Assembly: GCF_004342845.1 (NCBI RefSeq)
Contig: NZ_SLXB01000016.1
Coordinates: forward strand, 1-64,000
Length of the DNA stretch: 64,000 nucleotides
Reading direction: 5' to 3'
DNA from: Prevotella heparinolytica
GTDB lineage: Bacteria; Bacteroidota; Bacteroidia; Bacteroidales; Bacteroidaceae
Shown: positions 46,877 to 55,738 of the stretch, piece by piece
How the letters are laid out: each line of letters starts with the position of its first letter
How positions within the stretch are numbered: position 1 is the first letter of the stretch
Translations under genes and position numbers: made by a program
Notes under the pieces: generated by a model
What the model was told of the DNA's origin: nothing
The model's database searches: none
The model's input: only the letters and a program-made list of their open reading frames with translations

Positions 46877-47545
46877 TCAATAATTTCTGTCTCCAAAGAT
46901 CTTGCTTCCTACACGTATCAGTGTACTTCCGGTTGCAATGGCTTCACGATAGTCGTGAGACATTCCCATGGACAGTTCCTTGAAAGCTTCCGACTCTGAA
47001 AACCACTTGTCTTTTACTTCCCGGAAGAAATTTCTTAAAGAACAAAACTCCGTTTTGATTTGTTCGGCATTGTCCGTGTTCGTAGCCATACCCATCAACC
47101 CGCATATCCTGATGTTCTGAAACAGCTTCCATTCTCCCGAAGCCAGCATCTCCCGGCATTCGTCAAAGCTGAATCCGAATTTGGTTTCTTCGCGTGCAAT
47201 ATGTAGTTGGAGCAGGCAGTTCACGGTTCTGCCTACTTTACCTGCCTGTTTATCGACTTCAGCCAGAAGTTTGTAGGAATCAATTCCATGAATCAGTGCC
47301 ACATAGGGAACAATATATTTTATCTTATTCGTTTGCAGATGCCCTATGAAGTGCCACTCGATGTCTTTAGGAAGACTTTCATGTTTGGCTGTCATTTCCT
47401 GTACCTTGCTTTCTCCGAACACGCGTTGCCCGGCGCGATATGCTTCTTCTATCGCCTTGTTGGGGTGAAACTTGGAAACAGCTACCAATCGTACTCCTTC
47501 GGGCAGTTCGTTCAGCACTTGTTTTAAATTCTCTGTTATATTCAT
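46877..47545 (-). CDS. YggS/PLPBP-family PLP-binding protein
   Basis: A 222-residue PLP-homeostasis protein with the fold III barrel of alanine racemase but no second domain. The PLP lysine is in LVAVSKFHPNKAI (about residue 25). FIGHLQTNKIKYIVP and SMGMSHDYREAIATGSTLIRVG are hallmark segments. The ATG at 47545 overlaps the final bases of the upstream DUF4494 gene, so translation is coupled. A longer frame to 47593 would run into that gene. Confidence 0.92.
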   Translation of the reverse strand: MNITENLKQVLNELPEGVRLVAVSKFHPNKAIEEAYRAGQRVFGESKVQEMTAKHESLPKDIEWHFIGHLQTNKIKYIVPYVALIHGIDSYKLLAEVDKQAGKVGRTVNCLLQLHIAREETKFGFSFDECREMLASGEWKLFQNIRICGLMGMATNTDNAEQIKTEFCSLRNFFREVKDKWFSESEAFKELSMGMSHDYREAIATGSTLIRVGSKIFGDRNY

Positions 47546-47546
47546 A

Positions 47547-48011
47547 TCAGACTTCCGGTTTGTCGTTGGGCTCTGCGCTATACGGATATACATCCATGAT
47601 GGCGGTTTCGGCTACAGAGGCGATTTGGTAATCAGCCATTGTGCCTTTCATGCCTTCGTCCAGTTTCTTCACGGCATCGCGCAGGTCGGCAGCTTGTACC
47701 AGTACTTGGGTTGACGTTTTCTTTTCCGCGCCGCTTTTTTCATCCAATGTGATAAAGACCAATTTGCACTTGAACCAACGGTCGGCCGCCTCTTCCTCAC
47801 ACGGAAACAGTTCGCTGTAGTTGGCGCGTTTAATGTCTGATACGGTAAATTCACCCGATATGAAAGGTGTCATTTCTTCGATGATACGTGCTTCTGCTTC
47901 TGTAAAACTGAGGGCGTCTACGAGATATGGTTCGGTTACTTTCTTGTTCATTCCATTTTCCATTGTTTTTTCGTAGCGTATTTTACACTCAAACCATGTA
48001 TGCATTGCCAT
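47547..48011 (-). CDS. DUF4494 protein
   Basis: A 154-residue soluble protein of the Bacteroidetes DUF4494 family, starting with HTWFECKIRYEK and containing VDALSFTEAEARIIEE and WFKCKLVFITLDEKSG. It looks like two similar alpha/beta halves, each opening WF-CK. The function is unknown. It heads a minus-strand operon with YggS and the DHOD-like gene. TATCTTTG at 48092-48085 is its likely -7 element. Confidence 0.8.
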   Translation of the reverse strand: MAMHTWFECKIRYEKTMENGMNKKVTEPYLVDALSFTEAEARIIEEMTPFISGEFTVSDIKRANYSELFPCEEEAADRWFKCKLVFITLDEKSGAEKKTSTQVLVQAADLRDAVKKLDEGMKGTMADYQIASVAETAIMDVYPYSAEPNDKPEV

Positions 48012-48161
48012 AATTATTTGTTTTTAGTTTAGTGGTTTATGAATTCTTTTATTCTATGTAACCCTATGCCGGGCAAAGGTTGTACAAAGATAGAGAAAAA
48101 CTGATAGAATCTACTCAAAGCGGGGATTTTCCTTGATGTAAAAAACGATAGGTATATAAAT

Positions 48162-48223
48162 AAAAAAAGGAGTACCGCTGTACTCCAACCTTTGTTAACC
48201 TTAAATCTAATACTATGAAAAAC
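48162..48223 (-). ncRNA. Candidate small RNA
   Basis: On the minus strand, a promoter is followed within about 65 bases by a strong terminator: GGAGTAC and GTACTCC around AGCG (48186-48169), then seven Ts. There is no ATG-initiated frame of note. The body contains GTATTAG and TTTAAGGT, complementary to CTAATAC and ACCTTAAA of the candidate small RNA at 54253-54340. It could instead be an attenuated leader of the DUF4494 gene 150 bases downstream, although that gene has its own -7 element. Confidence 0.6.
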
Positions 48224-48229
48224 ACAATG

Positions 48230-48260
48230 CAAATATACGGCTTTTTTCGATATCTGCAAG
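48230..48260 (-). promoter_or_regulatory. Promoter of the candidate small RNA
   Basis: On the minus strand, CTTG (48260-48257), a 19-base spacer and TATATTTG (48237-48230). The predicted start is near 48223. Confidence 0.7.
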
Positions 48261-48471
48261 TCTAAGAGGTTATAGAATCGCTTTTTATAACTCTTATTGT
48301 GATTTTGCGCTCGTATTACACTCTTTTTAAGATTTCAGGCATGGTTTGCTTCTTTTGTATGTCGTTGGAAAAAGAATAAAGTGGCTTGAGATTGAAAATA
48401 AGATCTGCTTCTTATGAACTTTTTGACATTAGCTTTTGTTCTATTACCATATAAATTGATGTAATATAACT

Positions 48472-48972
48472 ATGGCTACAACAACATTTAAAGGACAACC
48501 GGTAAAGATTTACGGTGAGTTTATACAGGTAGGCGCAGCAGCTCCTGATTTTGAATTAGTAAAAACAGATCTATCTTCTTTTTCTTTGAAAGAGTTGAAC
48601 GGAAAGAATGTAGTATTGAATATATTCCCGAGTCTGGATACGAGCGTATGTGCCACTTCGGTGCGTAAGTTCAATCAACTAGCGGCTGATTTGGCTGACA
48701 CTGTTGTATTGGCAATATCTAAGGATTTGCCTTTTGCTCATACCCGGTTCTGTTCTACAGAAGGAATAGAGAATGTAATACCTTTGTCGGATTTCCGTTT
48801 TTCTGATTTTGATGAAAACTACGGAGTGCGTATGGCAGATGGTCCTCTTGCGGGATTATTGGCACGTGCGGTGGTCATCATTGGCAAGAATGGTAAGGTG
48901 GTTTATACGGAATTAGTTCCGGAAATTACTCAAGAACCGGATTATGATAAAGCTATTGCTGCTTTGAAGTAA
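48472..48972 (+). CDS. tpx: Thiol peroxidase Tpx
   Basis: A 166-residue atypical two-Cys peroxiredoxin that detoxifies hydroperoxides using thioredoxin. The peroxidatic Cys is in FPSLDTSVCATSVRKFN (about residue 61), and the resolving Cys in HTRFCSTEGIENV (about 95). Full length, with no defects. It is monocistronic and followed by a strong terminator. The 48012-48471 region upstream holds only the small RNA locus and promoters. Confidence 0.95.
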   Translation: MATTTFKGQPVKIYGEFIQVGAAAPDFELVKTDLSSFSLKELNGKNVVLNIFPSLDTSVCATSVRKFNQLAADLADTVVLAISKDLPFAHTRFCSTEGIENVIPLSDFRFSDFDENYGVRMADGPLAGLLARAVVIIGKNGKVVYTELVPEITQEPDYDKAIAALK

Positions 48973-48999
48973 TTATTCGCATTTGGATATGCGTTAATA

Positions 49000-49041
49000 A
49001 AAACGGTGGGCAGGAAGAAAAAACTGCTCACCGTTTTTTTT
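49000..49041 (+). terminator. Terminator of tpx
   Basis: AAAACGGTGGGCAG (49000-49013) pairs with CTGCTCACCGTTTT (49024-49037) with one G-T pair; the T-run continues to 49041. Confidence 0.9.
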
Positions 49042-49100
49042 GTTCAGTCCGAAAGGCCTGTTGACTGCTTCTACCCCTTTCCTATTTATACTTTGAGGGC

Positions 49101-49216
49101 TGTAAATTTACGCTTGTACAAGTGAGTGCTTACACTTGTACAAGCGTAGGCTTGCGGTAGTACAAGTGAAAGCTTACGGTTGTACAAGTAACGCCTCACA
49201 CTTGTACAACCGTAAA
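49101..49216. repeat. 22-bp-period intergenic array (TTGTACAAG type)
   Basis: TTGTACAAG, or a one-base variant, begins at 49114, 49136, 49158, 49180 and 49202: five units exactly 22 bp apart. Most units contain the palindrome CTTGTACAAG or TTGTACAA; between them a second block GCTTACRS recurs. It lies between tpx and the convergent DedA gene. Confidence 0.92.
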
Positions 49217-49298
49217 GTGTTGAATTTCTTATGGTTAAGAAAGGATATTCACCCATGGGGTTTTCGGGCAGTTTTCAGTTCTTCCGGTCGATGCATCT

Positions 49299-49940
49299 TT
49301 ATTTCTTCTTCATCCCTTTGTAAATAAGGAAACCTACGACCAATACGGCAACGGCTATGATAACATATCCTATCTCATGGCTGTATTCTGTTGCCATTAC
49401 ATAAACATCATTCGTTGTCTTTATTTCCGTAAAACGGTAGATGAGATAACCTATCAGGGCCAGAATTACATTCCATATTCCGGCTCCCAATGTAGTGTAA
49501 AGGAGGAATGAACTTAATTTCATGCCGGCCAGCCCTGCCGGAATGCTGATGAGCTGGCGCACTGCCGGGATGAGGCGCCCGAAGAAGGTGGAGACGGCAC
49601 CATGTTTCTTGAAGTATTCTTCTGCATGGCGCACCTTATCTTCATCGATGAGGCACATGTGCCCGAAACGGCTGTTGGCAAATTTATACACGATAGGGCG
49701 TCCCAGCCAACGTGCCAGATGGTAGTTTATCAATGCTCCTATATCGGCTCCGATTGTTGCGAAAACAACGACAAGGACAATATTCATACTTTCGTCTGCC
49801 ATGGATTTCCATGCGGCGGGTGGAACAATGACTTCGGACGGGAATGGAATAAAAGAACTTTCGATAGCCATAAACAACGTGACTACCCAATAGTTCAGAT
49901 TCTCCAATACCCATTTGATGAGTTCTGCTGATGATTCCAT
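49299..49940 (-). CDS. DedA/SNARE-associated-family membrane protein
   Basis: A 213-residue DedA-family protein, probably a lipid flippase or transporter that helps keep the membrane potential and recycle carrier lipids. It has about five membrane segments. The re-entrant signature FFGRLIPAVRQLISIPAGLAGM lies near residues 95-116, with an acidic residue in IESSFIPFPSEVIVPPAA, as in functional DedA proteins. It is on the minus strand just downstream of the TPR gene and glnS. Confidence 0.88.
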   Translation of the reverse strand: MESSAELIKWVLENLNYWVVTLFMAIESSFIPFPSEVIVPPAAWKSMADESMNIVLVVVFATIGADIGALINYHLARWLGRPIVYKFANSRFGHMCLIDEDKVRHAEEYFKKHGAVSTFFGRLIPAVRQLISIPAGLAGMKLSSFLLYTTLGAGIWNVILALIGYLIYRFTEIKTTNDVYVMATEYSHEIGYVIIAVAVLVVGFLIYKGMKKK

Positions 49941-49968
49941 ATCTTTTTAGTTCGGTGGTTATTAAATG

Positions 49969-51390
49969 TCATTGCAAGCCGTCGAAGATGTCTTTGATTA
50001 TTTGAATCAATTCATTTTGGTCATCATCTTGCAACATTTGCTTTAGTTTTTCCACTTTTTCCCACTCAAGAGGGTGTTTGCACAAACTATTGTACTTCGT
50101 AAAGTTTTCCTTGTCCTTCAGTAACATGTAAAGGCCGGCCAGCTTTTCGTTGATATCCTCAAAATCAGGACTCATCTGCTTGACCTGTTCAAAAGCTTTC
50201 TTGGCATAGTTCAATTGATTTATTTCCATGCAGTACAAACCAATCTCGTACCATGTCTCTGCATATGGGGCATATTCTACGGCTCTGTCCCATTTTTCCT
50301 CTCCTTTTTCATATTCTCCTTCCTCCATATAGATACGACCCTCAATCAAGTATGAGTTGATATCTTCCGGATTCAGTTCATAGGCTGTCCGGCAATATTG
50401 ATGAGCCTTTGGCGTTTCTCCCATTTTATGTAAGCAGAATGCTGCATGGGCATAGAGTGAGGAGCTTGTTATGGGTATGCTGCTATAATCGGTGTTTTCC
50501 TTAATGGCTTTTTCCAAAAAAACATATCCTTCTTCCCATTTCCCTTTAGCCACTTTGTTCATGCCGATGAGCGTGTTGATAAAGCTGGAAGAGAGCGCTC
50601 CGAACTTTTCTGCCTGCAGATAATTCTCCATAGCCGTTTCTTCATTTCCCAATTGAAAGAAGGAGTGCCCTTTTATCGTATAGGCATCGGCACATTCCTC
50701 GTCGGCGACGAGGGCGTAGTCACAGGCTTCAATCGTTTTGTCGAGCACCTGTTGCTCGAAATAGCAACGAGCCAATCCTATCCAATAAGGTGCCGAATAA
50801 GGATTTATATCTATCAGCTGATTGAAATAATCACCGGCTTTCTCAATTTCTCCCATGCTGAAGTAACAGTCGCCGGCGGCTGCAAGATATATTTCTCTGT
50901 CGGCATGTTGCTTGCGTCCGCGTTCCAGCCACGGCAATGCCTTTTCCGGAAATCCCATGTCGATGTATGCATAGCACACGTCGATAATGTTGATTACATC
51001 GTCTTGGCCTGCCATATGATTGAGGAGCTCGTCGGCTTCCTCTACTTTTCCTTCTTCCAACAAGAAGTTGGCTTTCAGAATCGTTACTTCGGAAGAGTCC
51101 TCCGTAATGCTTTCGAGCACTTCTTGCGCTTCCTTTTTCTTTTGGGTGTCCAAAAATAAATAAGAAAGTTCTACCAGCAAGGTTGTGTTGCCGGGGTGCA
51201 GTCTGAGTCCGTACTCAACGAGCTCAATCGCCGTTGCGTATCTATGGCGTACGGCATACCAGTTAGAAAGATCTGCGATGTCGTCGGCATCCAGATACAA
51301 GGGTTTGTTGTCAGTTTTGAAAGCCTCGTATTCTGCAGCGAACTTTCGCAGTTCTTTTTCTCTGTCAGATAACCAATTTATCTTACTCAT
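49969..51390 (-). CDS. Tetratricopeptide-repeat protein
   Basis: A 473-residue soluble protein made almost wholly of TPR helices; about ten repeats are visible (for example AIELVEYGLRLHPGNTTLLVEL, DYFNQLIDINPYSAPYWIG, AYELNPEDINSYLIEGRIY). No signal peptide or catalytic domain is evident, so it should be a cytoplasmic adaptor. It lies 4 bases after glnS, so it is almost certainly co-transcribed with it. Partners are unknown. Confidence 0.85.
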   Translation of the reverse strand: MSKINWLSDREKELRKFAAEYEAFKTDNKPLYLDADDIADLSNWYAVRHRYATAIELVEYGLRLHPGNTTLLVELSYLFLDTQKKKEAQEVLESITEDSSEVTILKANFLLEEGKVEEADELLNHMAGQDDVINIIDVCYAYIDMGFPEKALPWLERGRKQHADREIYLAAAGDCYFSMGEIEKAGDYFNQLIDINPYSAPYWIGLARCYFEQQVLDKTIEACDYALVADEECADAYTIKGHSFFQLGNEETAMENYLQAEKFGALSSSFINTLIGMNKVAKGKWEEGYVFLEKAIKENTDYSSIPITSSSLYAHAAFCLHKMGETPKAHQYCRTAYELNPEDINSYLIEGRIYMEEGEYEKGEEKWDRAVEYAPYAETWYEIGLYCMEINQLNYAKKAFEQVKQMSPDFEDINEKLAGLYMLLKDKENFTKYNSLCKHPLEWEKVEKLKQMLQDDDQNELIQIIKDIFDGLQ

Positions 51391-51394
51391 GATT

Positions 51395-53134
51395 CTATTT
51401 GTTGATTTTACCCCATGTGTCTTTCAGACCTACGGTACGGTTAAACACCATTTTCTCGCCGGTGGAGTCTTTGTCAACGTTGAAATAGCCGATACGTTGG
51501 AATTGCAGATAAGAGAGCGGGGGCATGCCGGCAGCGTATTTCTCGATGTAGCAGCATGGCAGCGTGTGCAGAGAATCCGGGTTGATTATTTCCTTCATGG
51601 CTGTCAGCGCATCACAATTCTTTCCCTCGCGGATGGCGGCAAGTTCGTCTCTCGGATTCTCTACTTTCCAGAGACGGTCGTAAAGGCGTACTTCTGCTTG
51701 GAGGCAATGGTCGCAACTTAACCAATGAATGGTACCTTTTACCTTACGATTAGCTCCGGGCAGGCCGCTTTTACTCTCCGGATCGTATTCACAATATATT
51801 TCTACGATTTCGCCGGCATCATTCTTCTTGCAACCGGTGCATTTCACAATATAGGCGCTTTTCAAACGTACTTCTTGTCCCGGTGTCATGCGGAAATATT
51901 TCTTAGGGGCGTCTTCCATGAAATCATCGCGTTCTATCCAGAGTTCACGACTGAATTCTATAAAGTGACTTCCCTCTTCAGGATGTTCGGGATTGTTGAC
52001 GGCTTCCATCTCTTCCACTTGTCCTTCCGGATAATTTGTTATGATGAGCTTCACGGGGTTCAATACCGCCGAGATACGGGTGGCACGGTCGTTTAAGTCT
52101 TCGCGTACGGCACTTTCCAGAAGGGCAAACTCATTCAGCGCATCATACGTGGTATAGCCGATTTTATCAATGAACTTGTGTATGGATTCCGGAGAATAAC
52201 CCCGACGGCGGAAACCGCAGATGGTCGGCATGCGAGGATCGTCCCAACCGTTGACAAGGTTCTCCTTGACCAAAGTCAGCAGGTTGCGCTTGCTCATCAG
52301 CGTGTAGCTCAGGTTCAGCTTGTTGAATTCATATTGGCGAGGACGGTTATCGTTCAGGTCCTTTCCTTCTTTTACCCAGTCCACAAAGAGGTCATAAAGC
52401 GGACGGTGGGGCACAAACTCCAAAGTACACAGCGAGTGTGTCACACCTTCAAAGAAGTCACTTTGTCCGTGTGCGAAGTCATACATCGGATAAGCCTTCC
52501 ATGTGGTGCCCGTACGATGATGCGGATGTTTCACTACGCGGTAGATAATGGGGTCGCGGAAGTGCATGTTGGAACTGGCCATATCTATCTTGGCCCGAAG
52601 CACCATGGCTCCTTCTTCAACCTCTCCGCTATTCATTTTCTGGAACAATGTGAGAGACTCTTCAATGGGGCGGTTGCGATACGGGCTTTCCACGCCGGGT
52701 TGTGTGGGAGTGCCCTTTTGCGCAGCTATCTGTTCAGAAGTTTGCTCGTCGATATATGCTTTGCCCTCTTTGATGAGACGGACGGCAAAGTCCCAAAGCT
52801 GTTGAAAATAGTCAGAAGCATAATATTCGTTTCCCCAATGATAGCCTAACCATTGGATATCTTCCTTTATGGCTTCTACGTATTCCACATCTTCTTTGGT
52901 GGGGTTGGTGTCATCGAAACGCAGGTTGCAAATGCCGTTATGAGCGGCAGCAATGCCAAAATCGAGACAGATGGCCTTGGCATGTCCGATATGAAGGTAA
53001 CCGTTCGGTTCCGGCGGAAAACGTGTTTGTACTTTACTGCCGTTCTTGCCCTCTCTTAAATCGTTCTCTACTATTTGTTCTATGAAGTTCAAGCTCTTCT
53101 TTTCGCTTGTCTCTTCGTTTTTTACTTCTGCCAT
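51395..53134 (-). CDS. glnS: Glutaminyl-tRNA synthetase
   Basis: Charges tRNA-Gln directly with glutamine. It is 579 residues. The class I HIGH motif is RFPPEPNGYLHIGHAKAI, the KMSKS equivalent is LMSKRNLLTLV, and FRRRGYSPESIHKF and the C-terminal anticodon beta-barrels are intact. The frame extends to 53164, but that overlaps the -7 element TATCTTTG (53169-53162), so MAEVKNEETSEKK at 53134 is the start. It leads an operon with the TPR gene. Confidence 0.95.
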   Translation of the reverse strand: MAEVKNEETSEKKSLNFIEQIVENDLREGKNGSKVQTRFPPEPNGYLHIGHAKAICLDFGIAAAHNGICNLRFDDTNPTKEDVEYVEAIKEDIQWLGYHWGNEYYASDYFQQLWDFAVRLIKEGKAYIDEQTSEQIAAQKGTPTQPGVESPYRNRPIEESLTLFQKMNSGEVEEGAMVLRAKIDMASSNMHFRDPIIYRVVKHPHHRTGTTWKAYPMYDFAHGQSDFFEGVTHSLCTLEFVPHRPLYDLFVDWVKEGKDLNDNRPRQYEFNKLNLSYTLMSKRNLLTLVKENLVNGWDDPRMPTICGFRRRGYSPESIHKFIDKIGYTTYDALNEFALLESAVREDLNDRATRISAVLNPVKLIITNYPEGQVEEMEAVNNPEHPEEGSHFIEFSRELWIERDDFMEDAPKKYFRMTPGQEVRLKSAYIVKCTGCKKNDAGEIVEIYCEYDPESKSGLPGANRKVKGTIHWLSCDHCLQAEVRLYDRLWKVENPRDELAAIREGKNCDALTAMKEIINPDSLHTLPCCYIEKYAAGMPPLSYLQFQRIGYFNVDKDSTGEKMVFNRTVGLKDTWGKINK

Positions 53135-53371
53135 AATGCTTACTGTTTTCGTATCTCGGCGCAAAGATAGTGCAAATCTTTTTTATTATACTGCTATTTC
53201 GACAGAATATATCCGCTATTTTGATGACTTATGACGGGCTGATATGATATTGGCAGAAATAGGGTATTGTAATACATTTATAATATATTTGAAACATTTC
53301 TTTCAAACATTAGACATACAGCTTTAATAACTGTTTCGTTTTTTTGCATACAAAAAATCAATAGAAATATT

Positions 53372-54067
53372 ATGATGAAATTTATTGAATCGGAGCTCGT
53401 CTTATTGAAAAAGGAAATAGACGAAATGTGGACTTTGGTGTATAATCAGCTTGAACGCGCCGGTGATGCCGTACTTACGTTGGACCGGAAATTGGCGCAA
53501 CAGGTGTTGGTGCGCGAACGCCGTGTCAATGCCTTTGAACTGAAGATAGACAGTGATGTGGAAGATGTTATAGCGCTTTACAACCCTGTGGCTGTCGATT
53601 TGCGTTTTGTGCTTGCTATGCTCAAGATCAATACGAATCTGGAGCGTTTGGGCGATTTTGCCGAAGGAGTTGCACGTTTTGCCATCAATTGCAATGAACC
53701 GGCGCTGGATGCTGATTTGATAAAGCAGTTGCGCCTCGAAGAGATGATCTCGCAGGTGCTTGCCATGCTCGAACAGGCTAAGCAGGCGCTTCAGGAAGAG
53801 AGTCAGGAACTGGCTACTGCGGTGTTTGCCAAAGATCAGCTGTTGGATGAAATTAATGCAGATGCCACTACTGTTCTTGCCGATTACATCAATCGTTGTC
53901 CGGAAAGCACCCTCTTTTGCCTGAATCTGATAAGCGTTTTCCGCAAACTGGAACGTGCAGGCGATCATATTACCAATATTGCAGAGGGAATTGTGTTCTT
54001 TATTGATGCCAAAGTGTTAAAACATAGTGGTAAAACGGACGAGAACTACTCGGAGGACAAGAAATAG
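53372..54067 (+). CDS. phoU: Phosphate signalling protein PhoU
   Basis: A 231-residue helical protein with two three-helix PhoU repeats (about residues 5-110 and 115-220). The metal-binding signature ExxxD occurs in both (LERLGDFAEGVA and LERAGDHITNIAEG). It links the Pst transporter to the PhoR kinase. The pst genes are not in this window, which is unusual enough to note: the gene stands alone between glnS and a small RNA locus. Confidence 0.93.
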   Translation: MMKFIESELVLLKKEIDEMWTLVYNQLERAGDAVLTLDRKLAQQVLVRERRVNAFELKIDSDVEDVIALYNPVAVDLRFVLAMLKINTNLERLGDFAEGVARFAINCNEPALDADLIKQLRLEEMISQVLAMLEQAKQALQEESQELATAVFAKDQLLDEINADATTVLADYINRCPESTLFCLNLISVFRKLERAGDHITNIAEGIVFFIDAKVLKHSGKTDENYSEDKK

Positions 54068-54213
54068 ACCATATTTTAGGATAATTTCAGGGTTTCATCA
54101 AAAATAGTCTTATATTTGCCCCCTGAAGACGCCTGCAAATGTAGAAAAGTACTTTGAAATGATAATTATACTAAACCGTTTTCCGAAAAGATGTTATAAG
54201 ACATGTTTTTTAA

Positions 54214-54246
54214 TTTGGTTGGTATCATGAAAAGCGTCTATATTTG
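54214..54246 (+). promoter_or_regulatory. Promoter of the small RNA upstream of ribE
   Basis: TTTG (54214-54217), a 21-base spacer and TATATTTG (54239-54246). A second TATATTTG at 54111-54118 may start a longer transcript. Confidence 0.75.
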
Positions 54247-54252
54247 CACCGT

Positions 54253-54340
54253 TATCCTGAAAACAATCTTTTTACCTTAAAAAAAACTAATACCTATTGA
54301 AAACTGAAAAAGGAGGCTTTGTGAAAAGCTTCCTTTTTTT
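54253..54340 (+). ncRNA. Candidate small RNA
   Basis: An 88-base transcript is predicted between a near-perfect promoter and a terminator (GGAGGCTTT pairing with AAAGCTTCC, followed by seven Ts). The body is A-rich and includes ACCTTAAA (54274-54281) and CTAATAC (54287-54293), blocks also found on the plus strand at 48198-48213. No convincing peptide is encoded. A GTG preceded by AAGGAGG lies inside the terminator and gives only ten residues. It precedes ribE, which has its own -7 element (TATCTTTG near 54365), so it is probably independent. Confidence 0.6.
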
Positions 54341-54410
54341 ATGTCTAATATGAAGCTCTTTTTTTATCTTTGCAGAGACTATAAGAAATAACTAAAAGAA
54401 TAATAAGACA

Positions 54411-55013
54411 ATGTTTTCCGGAATTGTAGAAGAATGTGCCGTGTTGGTGGGCGTGGTCAAAGACCAAGAGAATGTGCATTTCACGTTTAAGTGTTCATTT
54501 GTAAATGAACTGAAAATAGATCAGAGTGTTTCTCACAACGGTGTTTGCCTTACAGTAGTCAGCCTGACGGATGATACATATACCGTAACGGCGATGAAAG
54601 AAACACTGGAGCGTTCCAATCTTGGTCTGCTGGAGATAGGAGACGAAGTGAATGTGGAGCGTAGCATGATGATGAACGGACGTTTGGACGGACATATCGT
54701 TCAGGGGCATGTAGACCAGACTGCCACATGTGTCGACATAAAGGATGCGGAGGGGAGCTATTATTTCACTTTCAAGTATGCTTTTGACAAAGAAATGGCA
54801 AAACGGGGATACATCACGGTGGATAAAGGCTCGGTAACGGTCAATGGAGTTAGTCTGACCGTATGCAACCCTACCGAAGATACTTTCCAAGTGGCTATTA
54901 TTCCTTATACTTTTGAAAATACCAATTTCCATGCTTTCCGGATTGGCAGTGTGGTGAATCTTGAGTTTGATATCATCGGTAAGTATATCAGCCGCATGAT
55001 ACAATATAAGTGA
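54411..55013 (+). CDS. ribE: Riboflavin synthase (alpha subunit)
   Basis: Dismutates 6,7-dimethyl-8-ribityllumazine to riboflavin. It is 200 residues: two tandem lumazine-binding domains (about 1-97 and 98-195), opening with the invariant MFSGIVEECA, and each with a VNGVSLTV/HNGVCLTV strand and GHIVQGHVD. No FMN riboswitch is seen upstream. It is followed about 40 bases later by a nitroreductase gene, itself a flavin enzyme, on the same strand. Confidence 0.95.
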   Translation: MFSGIVEECAVLVGVVKDQENVHFTFKCSFVNELKIDQSVSHNGVCLTVVSLTDDTYTVTAMKETLERSNLGLLEIGDEVNVERSMMMNGRLDGHIVQGHVDQTATCVDIKDAEGSYYFTFKYAFDKEMAKRGYITVDKGSVTVNGVSLTVCNPTEDTFQVAIIPYTFENTNFHAFRIGSVVNLEFDIIGKYISRMIQYK

Positions 55014-55052
55014 TTTCTTTTGTGATTCATTTTTAGCAAGCTATTAATAGAT

Positions 55053-55589
55053 ATGGATTTCTTGCAGTTGGCGGCATCTCGCCAGAGTGATCGGGCGTAT
55101 GATAAGGCTCGTGTTGTGGAGCCGGAGAAGCTGGAACGGATATTGGAAGCTGCCCGTTTGGCACCTTCTGCGTGCAATGCGCAACCGTGGAAGTTTGTAG
55201 TCGTTACAGATCCTGAGTTATCGGCCAAAGTAGGTAAAGCTGCCGCTGGCTTGGGGATGAATAAGTTTGCCAAAGATGCTCCTGTTCATATCCTGATTGT
55301 GGAAGAGTCTATGAATGTCACCTCTTTTCTGGGTGCTAAAATCAAGGATAAGTATTTCCCGCTGATTGATATCGGTATTGCTGCCTCACATATCGTTTTG
55401 GCTGCGGAGAGCGAAGGATTGGGCTCTTGCATCTTGGGCTGGTTCGATGAAAAGGACATTAAAAAACTCACCGGCATTCCTGCCAATAAACGTCTTTTGC
55501 TTGATATTGCTGTCGGCTATCCACTGAAAGAGAAGCGAAAGAAACTGCGGAAGCCGAAAGAAAAAGTGATTTCCTATAATAATTATTGA
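55053..55589 (+). CDS. Nitroreductase-family flavoprotein
   Basis: A 178-residue FMN-dependent oxidoreductase. The N-terminal SRQSDRAYDKARVVEPEKLERIL and ARLAPSACNAQPWKFVVV bind FMN. GLGSCILGWFDEKDIKKL and VGYPLKEKRKKLRKP complete the fold. The physiological substrate is not known. Members of this family reduce nitroaromatics or quinones. It may share a transcript with ribE. Confidence 0.88.
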   Translation: MDFLQLAASRQSDRAYDKARVVEPEKLERILEAARLAPSACNAQPWKFVVVTDPELSAKVGKAAAGLGMNKFAKDAPVHILIVEESMNVTSFLGAKIKDKYFPLIDIGIAASHIVLAAESEGLGSCILGWFDEKDIKKLTGIPANKRLLLDIAVGYPLKEKRKKLRKPKEKVISYNNY

Positions 55590-55738
55590 TTTGTGCAGCC
55601 TGCGGGTTTTTCGTTCTGTGCGAACGGGAATTTCTAATCTGTTATTTTCGGATCGATTCCTTTTATCCTTTCTTGAATGGTTTCGGAAGGAGGAGTGACA
55701 GGTTTTTTCAGCTTGTTCTCCTCTTTTTAGGGGAAGAA

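Noticed and set aside
48214-48264. 16-codon peptide MKNTMQIYGFFRYLQV on the plus strand
   Set aside because: It runs opposite the promoter of the candidate small RNA and has no plus-strand promoter.
54321-54350. Ten-codon leader peptide starting GTG after AAGGAGG
   Set aside because: The start lies within the terminator stem, so the sequence is better explained as a terminator.
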